DNA of 64,000 nt from contig CM066732.1 in the NCBI GenBank assembly GCA_033961575.1, positions 51,675,001 to 51,739,000 of the forward strand, read 5' to 3'. Position numbers and translations under genes: made by a program. This document shows, in pieces, positions 44,266 to 53,895 of the stretch. The notes under the pieces were generated by a model. The model was not told the origin of the DNA. It ran no database searches and saw only the letters and a list, made by a program, of their open reading frames with translations. The stretch's first letter is position 1, and every line of letters starts with the position of its first letter. This DNA is from Aselliscus stoliczkanus (lineage: Eukaryota > Chordata > Mammalia > Chiroptera > Hipposideridae).

Positions 44266-45555
44266 TGTTGGAGCTGCCGAGATGCTATAGCAATAGGTAG
44301 GGAGTATGTCATGTTTTTACCTGTAGAAATCTATTATTTGTTAGTCTTGTTCTCCCTGCCTTCTCTTTTTTAAAGCTGCAAATGTACTTAAAAAGGGGAA
44401 ATATTATATCTCTACCATAAAGGGATATGACTATCAATTGCTATAAAATAGAAGGTAACCACAGGAAAGAAAAAAGAGCACAAAAAGGGTTACTAAGAAA
44501 TTCCCGCTGGGCTCTAGTGCCTGCCGTAGTCTCTGAGCTTAGAACTCTCTCTCCCTCTGGTTACTAAGGGGGTTTCTAAGGGTCAATGAGGTGTTAATGG
44601 GACCCCACACTACTAGATACTCTCTATTCCACTATTGGACTGTTCAGACGGTGCGCGAGGTCGGCAAAGGGAGTCTCTTCTCGTGAGATTGAATGCATTT
44701 AATCCGCACCTGTGCGCCCCTGAGGTTGTTCAGAAGTGGACGCCTTGTTTGTCCTTGGCTCAGGGGGGCACAGCCACTCCCCTGCCTGGCAGGAGGACAG
44801 GGGTGCGATCTGCCATATTTAAAGTGCTGACTGATTGATACCTAGCTCTGGCACGGTATCAATTCTTTGTCTACCTCCCTTTCCAGTGCAGACCCCTCTC
44901 CAATGCTGCCTTCCCTCCTGTGTGGCTGGGCGAGATGAGGCCAGAGGCTCCAAGCTGCCCCCAGACCCATCAAGGCACAAGAGCAGACCTGCTTTGGCTG
45001 GGACTGCACTCAGGCATGGGGTGGAAGGCAGCCAAACAGGCGATTTGCTGACTTCACTTCCAGCTCCAGCCTAGATAAAGACACTGCCCAGAGTGCCTTG
45101 GGTCACTCAAGTGCTGTTTTGAGATTTGGGGCCAAAGCCCCAGCTCTTGGGAAGGTGGGCCTTTGTCCCTCTCTGTTCTTCATGCAAGACACATTTTTCA
45201 TGACACTTACTGCCATTTTAAAGTTTCGGTCCTCTATTTTTTTAGTCAAACATGCTTCCACTCGATGTATGTGGCTGAGTTTATGGTATGAGGGATGTCC
45301 ATTCATATAATGGTGGCAAGACATGGAACAGACAGCCCAGAGACTGCCACCTTCCTGGGGACCCAGATGATGTGCCTGATTCTGAAGGTCCTCATCTGAC
45401 AGGCTATAGTCTGGGGAAATTCTGAGAACTTTCTGCCCCGCTAAAATGGCCCTGCATGGTTTCCACAGGCCCTCTCAGCCCCCAATTCTAGGACTAATAG
45501 TTGGAGAAAGCTTTTTTAAAAGACCAAAATGAAACCATGAAGCATTCCGATACAA
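44266..45555. other. unique intergenic sequence, no gene seen
   Basis: No recognised features. Confidence 0.4.
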
Positions 45556-45559
45556 GATA

Positions 45560-45740
45560 CAGAAGCTCTTCAGCTTATGATGGGGTTACGTCCAATAAAC
45601 CTGTAGTGCATTGAAAATATCCTAAGTCAAACTTGCATTTACTACACCTAGCTGAGCCTCGCCCGTTTCTGCTGTTGCACCATTGTAAAGTCAAAAACTC
45701 ATAAGCCGAATGATCCTAGGTCGAGGACTGCCTGTGTGAT
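45560..45740. repeat. Tigger-like DNA transposon fragment with inverted-repeat ends
   Basis: CAGCTTATGATGGGGTTACG at one end and AACTCATAAGCCGAATGATC near the other form the self-complementary TTACGAT/ATCGTAAG-style ends of a TcMar-Tigger-class MITE. The middle is short and diverged. Confidence 0.6.
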
Positions 45741-45754
45741 ATAAGCTAATACCA

Positions 45755-45915
45755 TGTACTGAGGTCTCGTTAGGTGCCAGCCGTCAATGTGATTTCCTTT
45801 CATCTGCAGACAACCCTGTGAGTACATTCTAGGCTCTGAGATCACCTCCATTTTCTACCTGAGTCATCTGAGGCTCAGAGGGTGATTGACCTGCTGCCGG
45901 ACAGCCAGTGGCCCT
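45755..45915 (-). repeat. MIR SINE
   Basis: CCATGTACTGAGGTCTCGTT, CATCTGCAGACAACCCTGTG and TGAGGCTCAGAGGGTGATTG fit a reverse MIR. Confidence 0.65.
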
Positions 45916-46905
45916 GGCGGAGCTGGGACTGCACACCGGCCGTGGGCCCCATTCACGCCCTGCGCCCTTCACCAGCACACAAAACCAGCTCACATACACG
46001 CTATCGAGTGTTTCTTTCAAAACATCATAGATTTTTGCTTGGATTTCAACTACATCCTCCCATCCAGAGCCCCGCTTTGACAAAAGGCCGAAAAGGCTTT
46101 TACATGGCTTAGCTGCTGTGATTGGTCACGGTGTCAGGGCTGCAGAAATCCCAAGGGAAGGAGTGATTGGTTAATGTGAGGCTGGGGTGGAGCCAAAAGC
46201 CTAATGAAGAGCAGGCCTGGGAGGGAGAGGCACTGGGATGGCAGGTGCGCTGTTTCTAACTCAGTGAAGGTGAGGGTGGGGCTAAGTGTCCCATAGTCCT
46301 CCTTTGTTAAATGAGGACTCTCACCAAGATTAAATGAGACAATATGAATGACAATCTTTTAGACTTGAATTGCAGAGATATCCACTGACACTAACTTGGT
46401 TAATCTAAGCCTGCCTGCAAAGGTGGATTTTGCTTGGGGGGCATTGGTCAAGGTGGGTATGGCTGGGGGCACTGGTCAAGGTGGGTGCTCTGTAGACCAG
46501 GAAAGGGACAGAAATCCTGTTCTTCACGGTGCGTTTGCAGTTGGTGTCTTTGCTGAACCTGGGAAGGCTCTGCTGAGCCAAGAGAACAGGGGGGCTGCCG
46601 CCCATTTGGTGCCTTCCCCTCCTCCAAGGACCAAGGCCCCGTCTTGAAGACACATCCTTAGGAGCGCCCGAACGCCCCCTGCACATAAATATGTGTAAGC
46701 TGTCTAGAGACAGTCAGCGTTGTTGGATGAATCACTCATGTCTACAGGGGAAAGACTTTTTATTTTCTTATAGTCACCTAAATAATGTAGTAGAACAAGA
46801 TTAGAACAGTAACTTGTGTTACGGTTTTGAAGACAGTTCGTATATATTTTTTTTAAAGTGCAGATTTTTCTGATGTTGGCTTCTTTCATCTTTCTAAAAC
46901 ATCAG
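45916..46905. other. unique intergenic sequence, no gene seen
   Basis: Nothing recognised. Two short direct repeats GGTCAAGGTGGGT lie at 46446 and 46472. Confidence 0.4.
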
Positions 46906-46909
46906 TCGT

Positions 46910-47280
46910 TTTAAAAAATAGGTGATACATGCACATGGTACAAAATTCAAAAGAAACAAAAAGCAAACAGTAAAAAGTGGTCCTGCCATTTCTGTTTCTT
47001 AGCTTAACCAGTTTCTTGTGTCTCCTTCCATAAATATTGATCGGTTTGCAAACGTTAATAAACTAATGCTCCAATAGTCACATGCTGTAAACACTATTCT
47101 CCCTCTTTAAATATTTTTCCTGTTGTATCTTGAAACCGATTCTAAGTCAGGAATATTACGGCCTCTTTCTAATGATTGGTCACCATCCTGGAGTAGAGAT
47201 GCGCCTTGATTTACTTCCTCAGATCTTATTGATGGATATTTTAGGTCACTTATAATTTTTCGCTGCTTAAGCAAAAGAGG
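46910..47280. repeat. old L1-like 3' sequence
   Basis: AGGTGATACATGCACATGGT, GTTTCTTAGCTTAACCAG and TTGTATCTTGAAACCGAT resemble ancient L1 3' ends. Weak. Confidence 0.4.
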
Positions 47281-48045
47281 ATTTATTTTGACCTAAGCTG
47301 TTTTTATTTTTCGTCGTAGAGCAGCAAGTTTTCAAGCCGATTTCAAATATTCCTAATGGTTACTGAATAAGAAATGATAAAATATGCATTTCTGCCATTA
47401 GACGGGACTATAAAGGAAACTCATGTTGTGAATTTTACAAAGGGTAGCATTTCACTCTGGCTGCACAGCCACGCTTCTCCTCAGGCCACAGTCAGTGGGA
47501 CAGGCTAACATCGGAAAGGACACACAGTGAGGCATCTGTCCCGGCGCTGTCATGCCCCTCCTCATGCAAAGTAGCGGTCCCTTCTGTCGTGCTCTCTTTG
47601 GCCACTACCTGGATTGAAATGTTGGGGTTAGTGAGAAGAAAAGAGCAGAAACACTCCTTCTCCACAACCCCTGCTGGGAACAGGTCTTCCCCTCGCTGTC
47701 ATCCAGGGCTGTCCCCGGGGGCCGTGTCCCTGTGTGTGTCCTGTGTTTTGCTTTGGTGGGAGGTGTGGGCGTTGGAACACCCTCCTGGCCTGTGATGCTC
47801 CCATGGTACTTTGCACACAGCCCTGTGGCTGGTCTCTCTGAGTCATCTCTCTCAGCTCAGTCCTCTGTCCTTAAACACAGGGGTTCCCCCGCTGCAGTGT
47901 GTGGACCACTGGTGCTGTTTGATTTTAGGGAGCACAGCGACACACATTTTTATTATAATAGTTCATTCGACGGCAAACATGTACTAACCACCCCCCACGT
48001 GCCTGCCATGGTTACAGGGCCATACGTAATGAATTTGTATGTGTG
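47281..48045. other. unique intergenic sequence, no gene seen
   Basis: Nothing recognised. Confidence 0.4.
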
Positions 48046-48049
48046 TTTT

Positions 48050-48510
48050 TTGTACATTGAAAATTTTCATCCTAAGAAAAATTGTAGATTGCAGTAATCT
48101 ACATGAAACTTTCACACACATTCACCCATTACATTAATCACCTTTTGCCTCATTTGCTTCACATCTCTCACTCTATGTAATTTATATATATGTATACATA
48201 TATTTAAATATGCATATATATATAAAATATCTGATCTAATTTTTTTTGTTTAGCCATTTGATAGTAAGTTGCAGTAAGTGTCCTTCACACTTAGATACTT
48301 CAGCACTTACCGCCTAAGAATAAGGATATTATTCTCTTACCCATAGTGGAATTATCAAAATCAGGACATTTAATATTGATGCAATGCCATTATCTATGCA
48401 TGCATATTTACAGTGGTCCCAGTATTATCCTTTAAACCAATATTTCCCCTGCCCCAGAATCCAGGTCAGGGTTGCACAGTGTGTCAGTTTCATGTCTCTT
48501 TGAGTCCTTT
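48050..48510. repeat. old L1-like 3' sequence, reverse orientation
   Basis: GTAAGTTGCAGTAAGTGTCC, CAGCACTTACCGCCTAAGAA and ATTATCAAAATCAGGACATT belong to a widespread old mammalian repeat. Includes a (TATA)-rich tract at 48180-48230. Confidence 0.5.
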
Positions 48511-48514
48511 GCTT

Positions 48515-48640
48515 TTTTTCTTTTGTTTTTGTTTTTGTTTTTGTTTTGAGGACAGTGTCACTGGCGCTCATATGTGGGACCCGAACTGGGGCCGCTGGCG
48601 TCCCAAGCCAATGCTTAACCACCGCGCCACTTGGCCAGCG
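48515..48640 (-). mobile_element. short tRNA-derived SINE next to the half-L1
   Basis: (TTTTTG)n tail on plus, GAGGACAGTGTCACTGGCGC, CCCGAACTGGGGCCGCTGGC, ending CACTTGGCCAGC. Its 5' end overlaps the left target duplication of the half-L1, so the half-L1 inserted later, at the SINE border. Confidence 0.92.
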
Positions 48641-48651
48641 CTTGCCTTTTA
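48635..48651. repeat. left target-site duplication of the half-L1
   Basis: CCAGCGCTTGCCTTTTA, identical to 51337-51353. The last A may come from tail microhomology, which would make the duplication 16 bp. Its first bases are the end of the adjacent SINE. Confidence 0.97.
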
Positions 48652-49470
48652 TTTATTTATTTTTTTATTTATTTTTATTTATTTTTATTTTATTTTATTA
48701 GTTTCAGGTGTACAACACAATGCAATAGTTATACTCTTTACCCCCCAAAGTGAAAACCCCCCGCCCCCAGTTCGCCACCCCACTTCCCCCCCACATCATA
48801 CATATCCATCACAACTCCCCTGACTCCCCTCCACAGTATCCTCCACATCCCGTGACCATCCACTTATTCAGTTACAGTTGGCATACAATACTATACAACA
48901 TCAGCTTCAGGTGTACAGTGCAGTGATCAAGCCTCTACTCCATCCAGGAAGTGGTCTCCCTAACAAGACATGTGACTATCTGACACGCCACAAAATTTTT
49001 ACAACATTATTATATTCCCCGAGCTGTGTTTCATATCCCTGTGGCAATATTATAGTTGTCTATTTATGCTGTCTAATCCCTTCCCCTTCCCCCCATCCCC
49101 ACCCTCCTCCCAACTAGCAACCCTCAGTTTTTCCTCTACATCTATGAGTCTGTTTACTTTGATCGTTCACTCAGTTCTTCAGACTCCACACACAAGTGAG
49201 ATCACATGGTACCTGTCCTTCTCCGACTGACTTATTTCTCACAACATAATAGTCTCTTCACAACATTATCAATTACATTCCCAGAACTGCCCCCATAACC
49301 CTGCGGCAACATTGTAGTCCCCCATACACTGTCCAAAACCTTCCCTCTCTCCCTCTTCCCCACTCCCTCCCAGCCAGCAACCATCAGTCTCTCCTTTTAT
49401 ATCTGCTTGATATGACATCAATCTTCTTAAATTGACTCTCTGGGTTAGCTTGTTTACCCCTTTCTTTTGT
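48652..49470 (-). other. half-L1 3'UTR with internal duplication, G-rich tracts and A-rich tail
   Basis: In minus-strand sense it keeps the usual L1 3'UTR motifs (GGTACCATGTGATCTCACTT, CATAGATGTAGAG, GTACACCTGAAACTAATAAA). A ~150-bp segment occurs twice, diverged (plus 48998-49145 and 49261-49405). Runs of G on the transcript strand at 49080-49112 and 48740-48790 match G-quadruplex patterns. The tail is (AAATAAAT)n. Confidence 0.85.
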
Positions 49471-50343
49471 TTAAAAAAGTCCTTTTAACATTTCTTGCAA
49501 TGCTGGCTTGGTGGTAATGAATTCCTTAAGCTTATTCTTTTCTGAGAAGCTCTTTATTTCTCCTTCAATTTTAAGTGATAGCCGTGCTGGGTAGAGCAAT
49601 CTTGGTTGTAGGCCTTTATTTTGTGTCACTTTGAGTATCTCCTGCCACTCCCTTCTGGCCTGCAGAGTTTCTGTAGACAAGTCAGCTGTTAGTCTAACAG
49701 GAGTTCCTTTGTATGTAACCTGCTGTCTTTCTCTTGCTGCCTCTAGGATTCTGTCTCTGTCTTTAACCGTTGCCATTTTAACTATGATGTGTCTTGGTGT
49801 GGACCTGTTTGGGTTCAGCTTGTTTGGAACCCTCTGCACTTCCTGGGCATGTATGTTGATTTCCTTTACCAGGGTAGGGAAGTTTTCAGTCATTATTTTT
49901 TCAAATACCTTTTCAACCCCTTGCTTCTTCTCTTCTCCTTCTGGTATCCCTATGATTCGAAGGTGTTTGCACTTCATCTTGTCCCGTAGGGCTCTTAAAC
50001 TATTTTCATTGTTTTTTATTCTTTGGTCTTTTTGCTGTGCCAACTGGGTGAGTTCTGCTATTTTATCTTCCAAATCGCTGATCCGCTCCTCTGCTTCATC
50101 TACTCTACTGGTGATTCCTTCGAGTGTGTTCTTCATTTCAGTTATTGTATTCTTTAGTTCTAACAGGTTGTTTTTTATGGTTTCCCTATCTTTCTTTATG
50201 TCCTCGCTAAGTTCCTTAAACATTCTTATCATCAGTGTTCTAAACTGTGTCTCTGAAAGGTTGGATCCCTCTGTTTCATTTGGTTCCATTTCTGGAGGTT
50301 TCTTCTGATCTTTTACTTGTGACATGTTTCTTTGTTTCCCCAT
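49471..50343 (-). CDS. L1 ORF1 protein (RNA-binding chaperone), intact, 290 aa
   Basis: L1 ORF1p is a trimeric, nucleic-acid-binding chaperone that coats L1 RNA in cytoplasmic RNPs. Visible layout: basic/polar N-terminus (1-31, MGKQRNMSQVKDQKK); a heptad-rich coiled coil (about 32-118, with RVDEAEERISDLEDKIAEL); an RRM-like domain (about 124-212, KHLRIIGIPEGEE and TPRHIIVKMA); and the C-terminal domain (about 207-285, RLTADLSTETLQARREW and YPARLSLKIEGEIKSF). The start is ATG at 50343, with A at -3 and G at +4, chosen by the conserved MGK N-terminus. The frame is open 26 codons further upstream, to 50421. Somewhat shorter than the roughly 340-370 residues usual in L1. There are no stops or frameshifts, so it may be translated. 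No ORF2 follows. Confidence 0.93.
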   Translation of the reverse strand: MGKQRNMSQVKDQKKPPEMEPNETEGSNLSETQFRTLMIRMFKELSEDIKKDRETIKNNLLELKNTITEMKNTLEGITSRVDEAEERISDLEDKIAELTQLAQQKDQRIKNNENSLRALRDKMKCKHLRIIGIPEGEEKKQGVEKVFEKIMTENFPTLVKEINIHAQEVQRVPNKLNPNRSTPRHIIVKMATVKDRDRILEAARERQQVTYKGTPVRLTADLSTETLQARREWQEILKVTQNKGLQPRLLYPARLSLKIEGEIKSFSEKNKLKEFITTKPALQEMLKGLF

Positions 50344-51336
50344 TCTGGCTGTCGCTCTGGGATTGCTTTGATGTATTAGATAGATCACCAGGAGAGCCCT
50401 GGCTGGATCATGCAGGCACACAGCTCACGGCCCAATACTCCCAGGAAAACTCCCAGTCTCAGCCTGTCCCAATCAGCCGCTCGCAGATCAGGCCGAGCAG
50501 CCCGACAACCAATCACCAGCCTGGCGACTCTGCAAGCGCAGTGTGGAAAGCAGAGACCCAAGGCGGCTTGCGTGCTCCCGCGTCTCAGTGAGCAGCCTGT
50601 TGGAGTCGGATCACTCCCACTAGGCGTTTCCCTGGCAACACAGCACAAGCCGAGCGGAGGGTGGGGATCCAAGGCCGCAGGCACGCGCGCACATACTTCT
50701 GCGCCAATTCCACCAGACCAATGAGGTCCCGGACCTGATCCTCCGTGGGCGGGCCCAAGCCCGACAAAATGGCGCCCTCCTTACACCACTCGCGTGCAGG
50801 CCCCACACCACGGGAATAACAGTCCAAAACCCTCCAGCCTTTGCACCAAAGGTGCTCAGCTCAGTCCGTCCCCGCAGGCTCCCGGCTCACACAGCCACTC
50901 CCTCCACCAGGAACCAGGTAAGTGCTCACCGGCGAGCAAGCCCGGGCGCCGGCCCCACTGATTCTCCAGCTGCTCCCAGCCTCACCGAGCTGAGCAAAGA
51001 GTCCTCACTAATTTACTGCCGGCTGTCTTAGAACTCCTCTTCCCGGCAAAGGAGCTCTGGGCTGGTGAGCTTGGGGTGCGGCCGGAGGGTCTCTCCCCCA
51101 ACCAGACAAGCTTCCCACGGCTGGGGCTTCCCTCCCGGGGCTCGCCCTCTCTCGTCTCCGCCCGTCCTACCAGATCCGACGCGGCCTCCTCTTTAAGTTC
51201 TTCGTTTAGTGGTCTGTTTCTCCAGTGTTCCGGGGACCTCCAGGGTTGAATGCTGTATAATTTGCTTGTAATTTTGGTGTGATCCTGGGAGGCAGTTAGC
51301 ACAACGTCTGTCTCTTGCGCCATTTTACCGGAAGTC
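50344..51336 (-). promoter_or_regulatory. CpG-rich 5'UTR/internal promoter of the half-L1
   Basis: About 1 kb upstream of ORF1, the only strongly CpG-rich stretch outside the CNEP1R1 island. AAAATGGCGC at 51316-51325 (minus strand) sits about 12 bp from the element's 5' end, where L1 5'UTRs carry a YY1 site that positions transcription initiation. ACTTCCGG at the very end matches an ETS motif. The promoter role is inferred from L1 biology. Confidence 0.75.
50982..51323 (-). CDS. possible 113-codon upstream ORF in the half-L1 5'UTR
   Basis: Starts at the ATG inside the YY1-like AAAATGGCGC and runs 113 codons in the sense direction (MAQETDVVLTASQDHTKITS...), ending before ORF1. No domain recognised. 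It may be an incidental open frame or a translated upstream ORF. Sense orientation distinguishes it from the primate antisense ORF0. Confidence 0.3.
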   Translation of the reverse strand: MAQETDVVLTASQDHTKITSKLYSIQPWRSPEHWRNRPLNEELKEEAASDLVGRAETREGEPREGSPSRGKLVWLGERPSGRTPSSPAQSSFAGKRSSKTAGSKLVRTLCSAR

Positions 51337-51353
51337 CCAGCGCTTGCCTTTTA
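51337..51353. repeat. right target-site duplication of the half-L1
   Basis: CCAGCGCTTGCCTTTTA, a perfect match to the left copy, so the insertion is evolutionarily recent. Confidence 0.97.
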
Positions 51354-51431
51354 AAGAGCATAACAAGCCTGTTGTTCTATCGAAGACCCTTCAATTTGAG
51401 TTCCGTGGTTTTCCAGTTACTTTCCTTTTAT
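51354..51431. other. continuation of intergenic sequence after the half-L1
   Basis: TTAAAGAGCATAACAAGCCT continues the pre-insertion sequence. No gene seen. Confidence 0.5.
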
Positions 51432-51441
51432 CACTAGTGAC

Positions 51442-51892
51442 TTTTTTTTTTTAAGATTTTCTTGAGGAATTGGGGGAGGGGAACAGCGTTGGGGAACTGG
51501 GGAAGGGGAACAGACAAGTTGCTGTCCTTTTGTTCTTCAGTCTAGCTGCAGAGGACATTGCTTCACTGGCCCATGTTGGTATCGTCATTGCGCTCTTCCC
51601 GGATGAGGCAGATCGGTTGCCGGCCTCTGGATGGTCGCTCACCGCGGCTATTGGCAGCTCACGCTGGCTGCCGGCCACTCATGCTGGCTGCCGGCCACTC
51701 ACTGTAGCCTATGGCAGCCCACTGCAGCAGTGGCTGCAGCCTACACCGTCGCCAGGGCTCGCAGCCCAGCTCCAGGTGGAGCTGTTGTTAGCTGTAGAGG
51801 GCAGTGTCACTGGCCCTCATAAGTGGGATCCGAACTGGGGCCACTGGCATCCCAAAACCAGCTCTTAACCAATGCGCCATTCGGCTGGCCCG
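51442..51892 (-). mobile_element. long tRNA-derived SINE
   Basis: TTAAGATTTTCTTGAGGAAT (plus), a body with a duplicated GGCTGCCGGCCACTCA segment, and a head ending CATTCGGCTGGCCC. Flanked by CACTAGTGAC at 51432-51441 and 51893-51902. Confidence 0.93.
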
Positions 51893-51902
51893 CACTAGTG
51901 AC

Positions 51903-52435
51903 ACTTTTGAAACAAGGGACACTGGTTTTCCATTTAGTGCCATGTAAAGTTTCCTTTTAAAATAAATTTATTTAAAATTAAAAAGTGAGTCCGTTTTTAA
52001 AAAAATAGGAAGTAAATAATCATAGTATAAGACATACAAGGACCTGGCAAAAATGGTGACAGTTGTGTATACATGAAACTTGGAAAAGCTGGTCAAATCT
52101 GCAGAGGGTCTAGGATGTCATCATCTCTTGTGTCTAGAGGTAGAGGGGCCGGGGTAGCTGCAGCCCTGGGACGTGATGTGGTGTCAGCCCCAGTGGGGCC
52201 TCTGCTCCCACCACTGGCAGCCCCTTGCCCCTGTAAGCAGGACTCCTTTGATTTCCACCGCCTCCCACAGATGGTGTTTTCCTGTTCGCTCCTCTTTCCT
52301 CAATTCTCCCAGCTTTAATGCCTTCCATTCTCACTCTCCTTGAAGTCTTTCCCATGGGGAGCGAGCTAGCCATCTGAGCTGCAGTCTGCCCTTAATAAAA
52401 TTCTACTTTTCCTGATAGGTTTTCTCCTTTTTGTT
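51903..52435. other. unique intergenic sequence, no gene seen
   Basis: Nothing recognised. Confidence 0.4.
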
Positions 52436-52454
52436 TTTGTATGTATGTATGTAT

Positions 52455-52946
52455 GTTTATACGCATTTATTATATTTTTTGTGATTGACACACAAAAAAC
52501 TGTACACATCTAATGTACACATTTTAGTGAGTTTGGTTAGTGGAACCCTGAAACCATCACCGTATACAATGCCCTGAACTTAGGATCACCTACAGAAGTT
52601 TCCTCTTTCCCTCTTTTTTTTTTTTTTTTGATAAGGACATTTAACACACAATCTACTCTCATAACAAATTTTTACATGTACAATACAGTGTGGCTTATTC
52701 ATCTTGCTAAGTGAAACAATATTCCCTTTGACCAATACCTCCTGGATTCCCCATCCTCCCAGCCCCGGGTAATCACCCTTCAACTTTCAGCGTCTATGAG
52801 TTTAACTATTTCAGATTCCTCATATAATTGGGATCATGCAGTATTTGTTCTTCTGCACCTGGCTTATTACTTAGCATAATGTCTTCCAAGTTCATGCACA
52901 TTGTAGCAAATGGTAGGATTTTCTTCTTTTTTAAAGGGAGAAAAAT

Positions 52947-52992
<46 letters not shown>

Positions 52993-53040
52993 CGCATTTT
53001 CTTTATCGTCGATGAGCATTTAGGGGGTTTTCTGCGATGA
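52455..53040 (-). mobile_element. LINE-1 3' end remnant (minus strand)
   Basis: ACTGTACACATCTAATGTAC, CCTGAAACCATCACCGTAT, GATCATGCAGTATTTGTTCT and CTTAGCATAATGTCTTCCAA are reverse L1 3' landmarks. Contains a (TA)n microsatellite and is preceded by a (GTAT)n tract at 52437-52457. Confidence 0.82.
52950..52989. repeat. (TA)n microsatellite
   Basis: About 20 TA units within the L1 remnant, between AAAAATAGG and CACCGCATTTTC. Confidence 0.97.
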
Positions 53041-53466
53041 TTTATTGATACTTTTCTTTGGTGAAACTCATTCCTAGGCCTCCAAATGCTCCCTGTTCCA
53101 GGAGGGCAGGGACCCAGTCTTGTCCCTCAGGGTCTCCAGTGTGGAGCCCCTGACTGTGAACATAGGACATCCGGGAAATGCAGCCCCCCTCCACCCCCAG
53201 CCACTGCCTCTCAGGCTCAGAGTCACCTGGACCCCTGCAGCCACCGCATCCTGGTGCCCTCACTCCAGGCCCTTCTGATTGCTGTCAGCATCGTTGTCCT
53301 ATAACACTGAGTCCGTGTTATGGAGACGGTATCAATCTAACCCTTGTGACTTCCTCCACCCCAAGGATATGCCTGGAACCTTCCATTGCCTACAGGAGTG
53401 TTTTTTGAATTAGGGACACAGACCCCCAGGGTCTTCAACTTTGTATCAAGGTGACTGTGAGTTGTA
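53041..53466. other. intergenic sequence, L2-like fragment possible
   Basis: 53070-53170 (CAGGAGGGCAGGGACCCAGT) resembles an L2 3' end. Otherwise nothing recognised. Confidence 0.4.
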
Positions 53467-53484
53467 CAAGGATCCTTTGATTTT

Positions 53485-53877
53485 TTTTTTTTTAAGATTT
53501 TTTTTATTGGGGAATTGGGGGAGGGGAACAGACAAGTTGCTGTCTTTTTGTTCTTCAGTCTAGTTGCAGAGGACGTTGCTTCACTGGCCCATGTTGGTAT
53601 CGTCATTGCGCTCTTCCCGGATGAGGCAAATTGGTCGCCAGCCTCTGGATGGTCGCTCACCGCGGCTATTGGCAGCTCACGCTGGCTGCCGGCCACTCAC
53701 TGTAGCCTATGGCAGCCCACTGTAGCAGGGGCTACAGCTGTGCCGTCCCGGAGACTCACAGCCCAGCTCCAGGTGGAGCTGCTGTTAGCTGTAGAGGGCA
53801 GTGTCACTGGCCCTCATATGTGGGATCTGAACTGGGGCCGCTGGCGTCCCAAACCAGCTCTTAACCTTGGGCCGGCC
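53485..53877 (-). mobile_element. long tRNA-derived SINE with 18-bp target-site duplication, head shortened
   Basis: TTAAGATTTTTTTTATTGGG (plus), body, then CCAGCTCTTAACCTTGGGCC. The head lacks roughly 20 bp of the usual CAATGCGCCACTCGG, so the A box is lost. Flanks CAAGGATCCTTTGATTTT (53467-53484) and CAAGGATCTTTTGATTTT (53878-53895), one mismatch. Confidence 0.93.
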
Positions 53878-53895
53878 CAAGGATCTTTTGATTTT

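Larger units (their letters stand above)
48652..51336 (-). mobile_element. full-length half-L1 (HAL1-type): L1 with ORF1 but no ORF2
   Basis: A 2.7-kb element flanked by a perfect 17-bp duplication, CCAGCGCTTGCCTTTTA (48635-48651 and 51337-51353). The reconstructed empty site CTTTT/AAAG fits the L1 endonuclease TTTT/AA nick. On the minus strand the order is: 5' end GACTTCCGGTAAAATGGCGC with a YY1-like site; a CpG-rich 5'UTR of about 1 kb; an intact ORF1 (50343-49471); about 0.8 kb of 3'UTR; and an A-rich (AAATAA)n tail. No endonuclease or reverse transcriptase sequence lies between ORF1 and the 3'UTR. Half-L1 (HAL1) elements are known in mammals and depend on L1 ORF2p in trans. An alternative is a single L1 with an ORF2 deletion; searching for sibling copies would decide. 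Confidence 0.9.

Noticed and set aside
49631..50308. 225-codon plus-strand ORF
   Set aside because: Antisense shadow of the L1 ORF1 frame at 49471-50343; hydrophobic and serine-rich as expected from reverse-reading a coiled coil.
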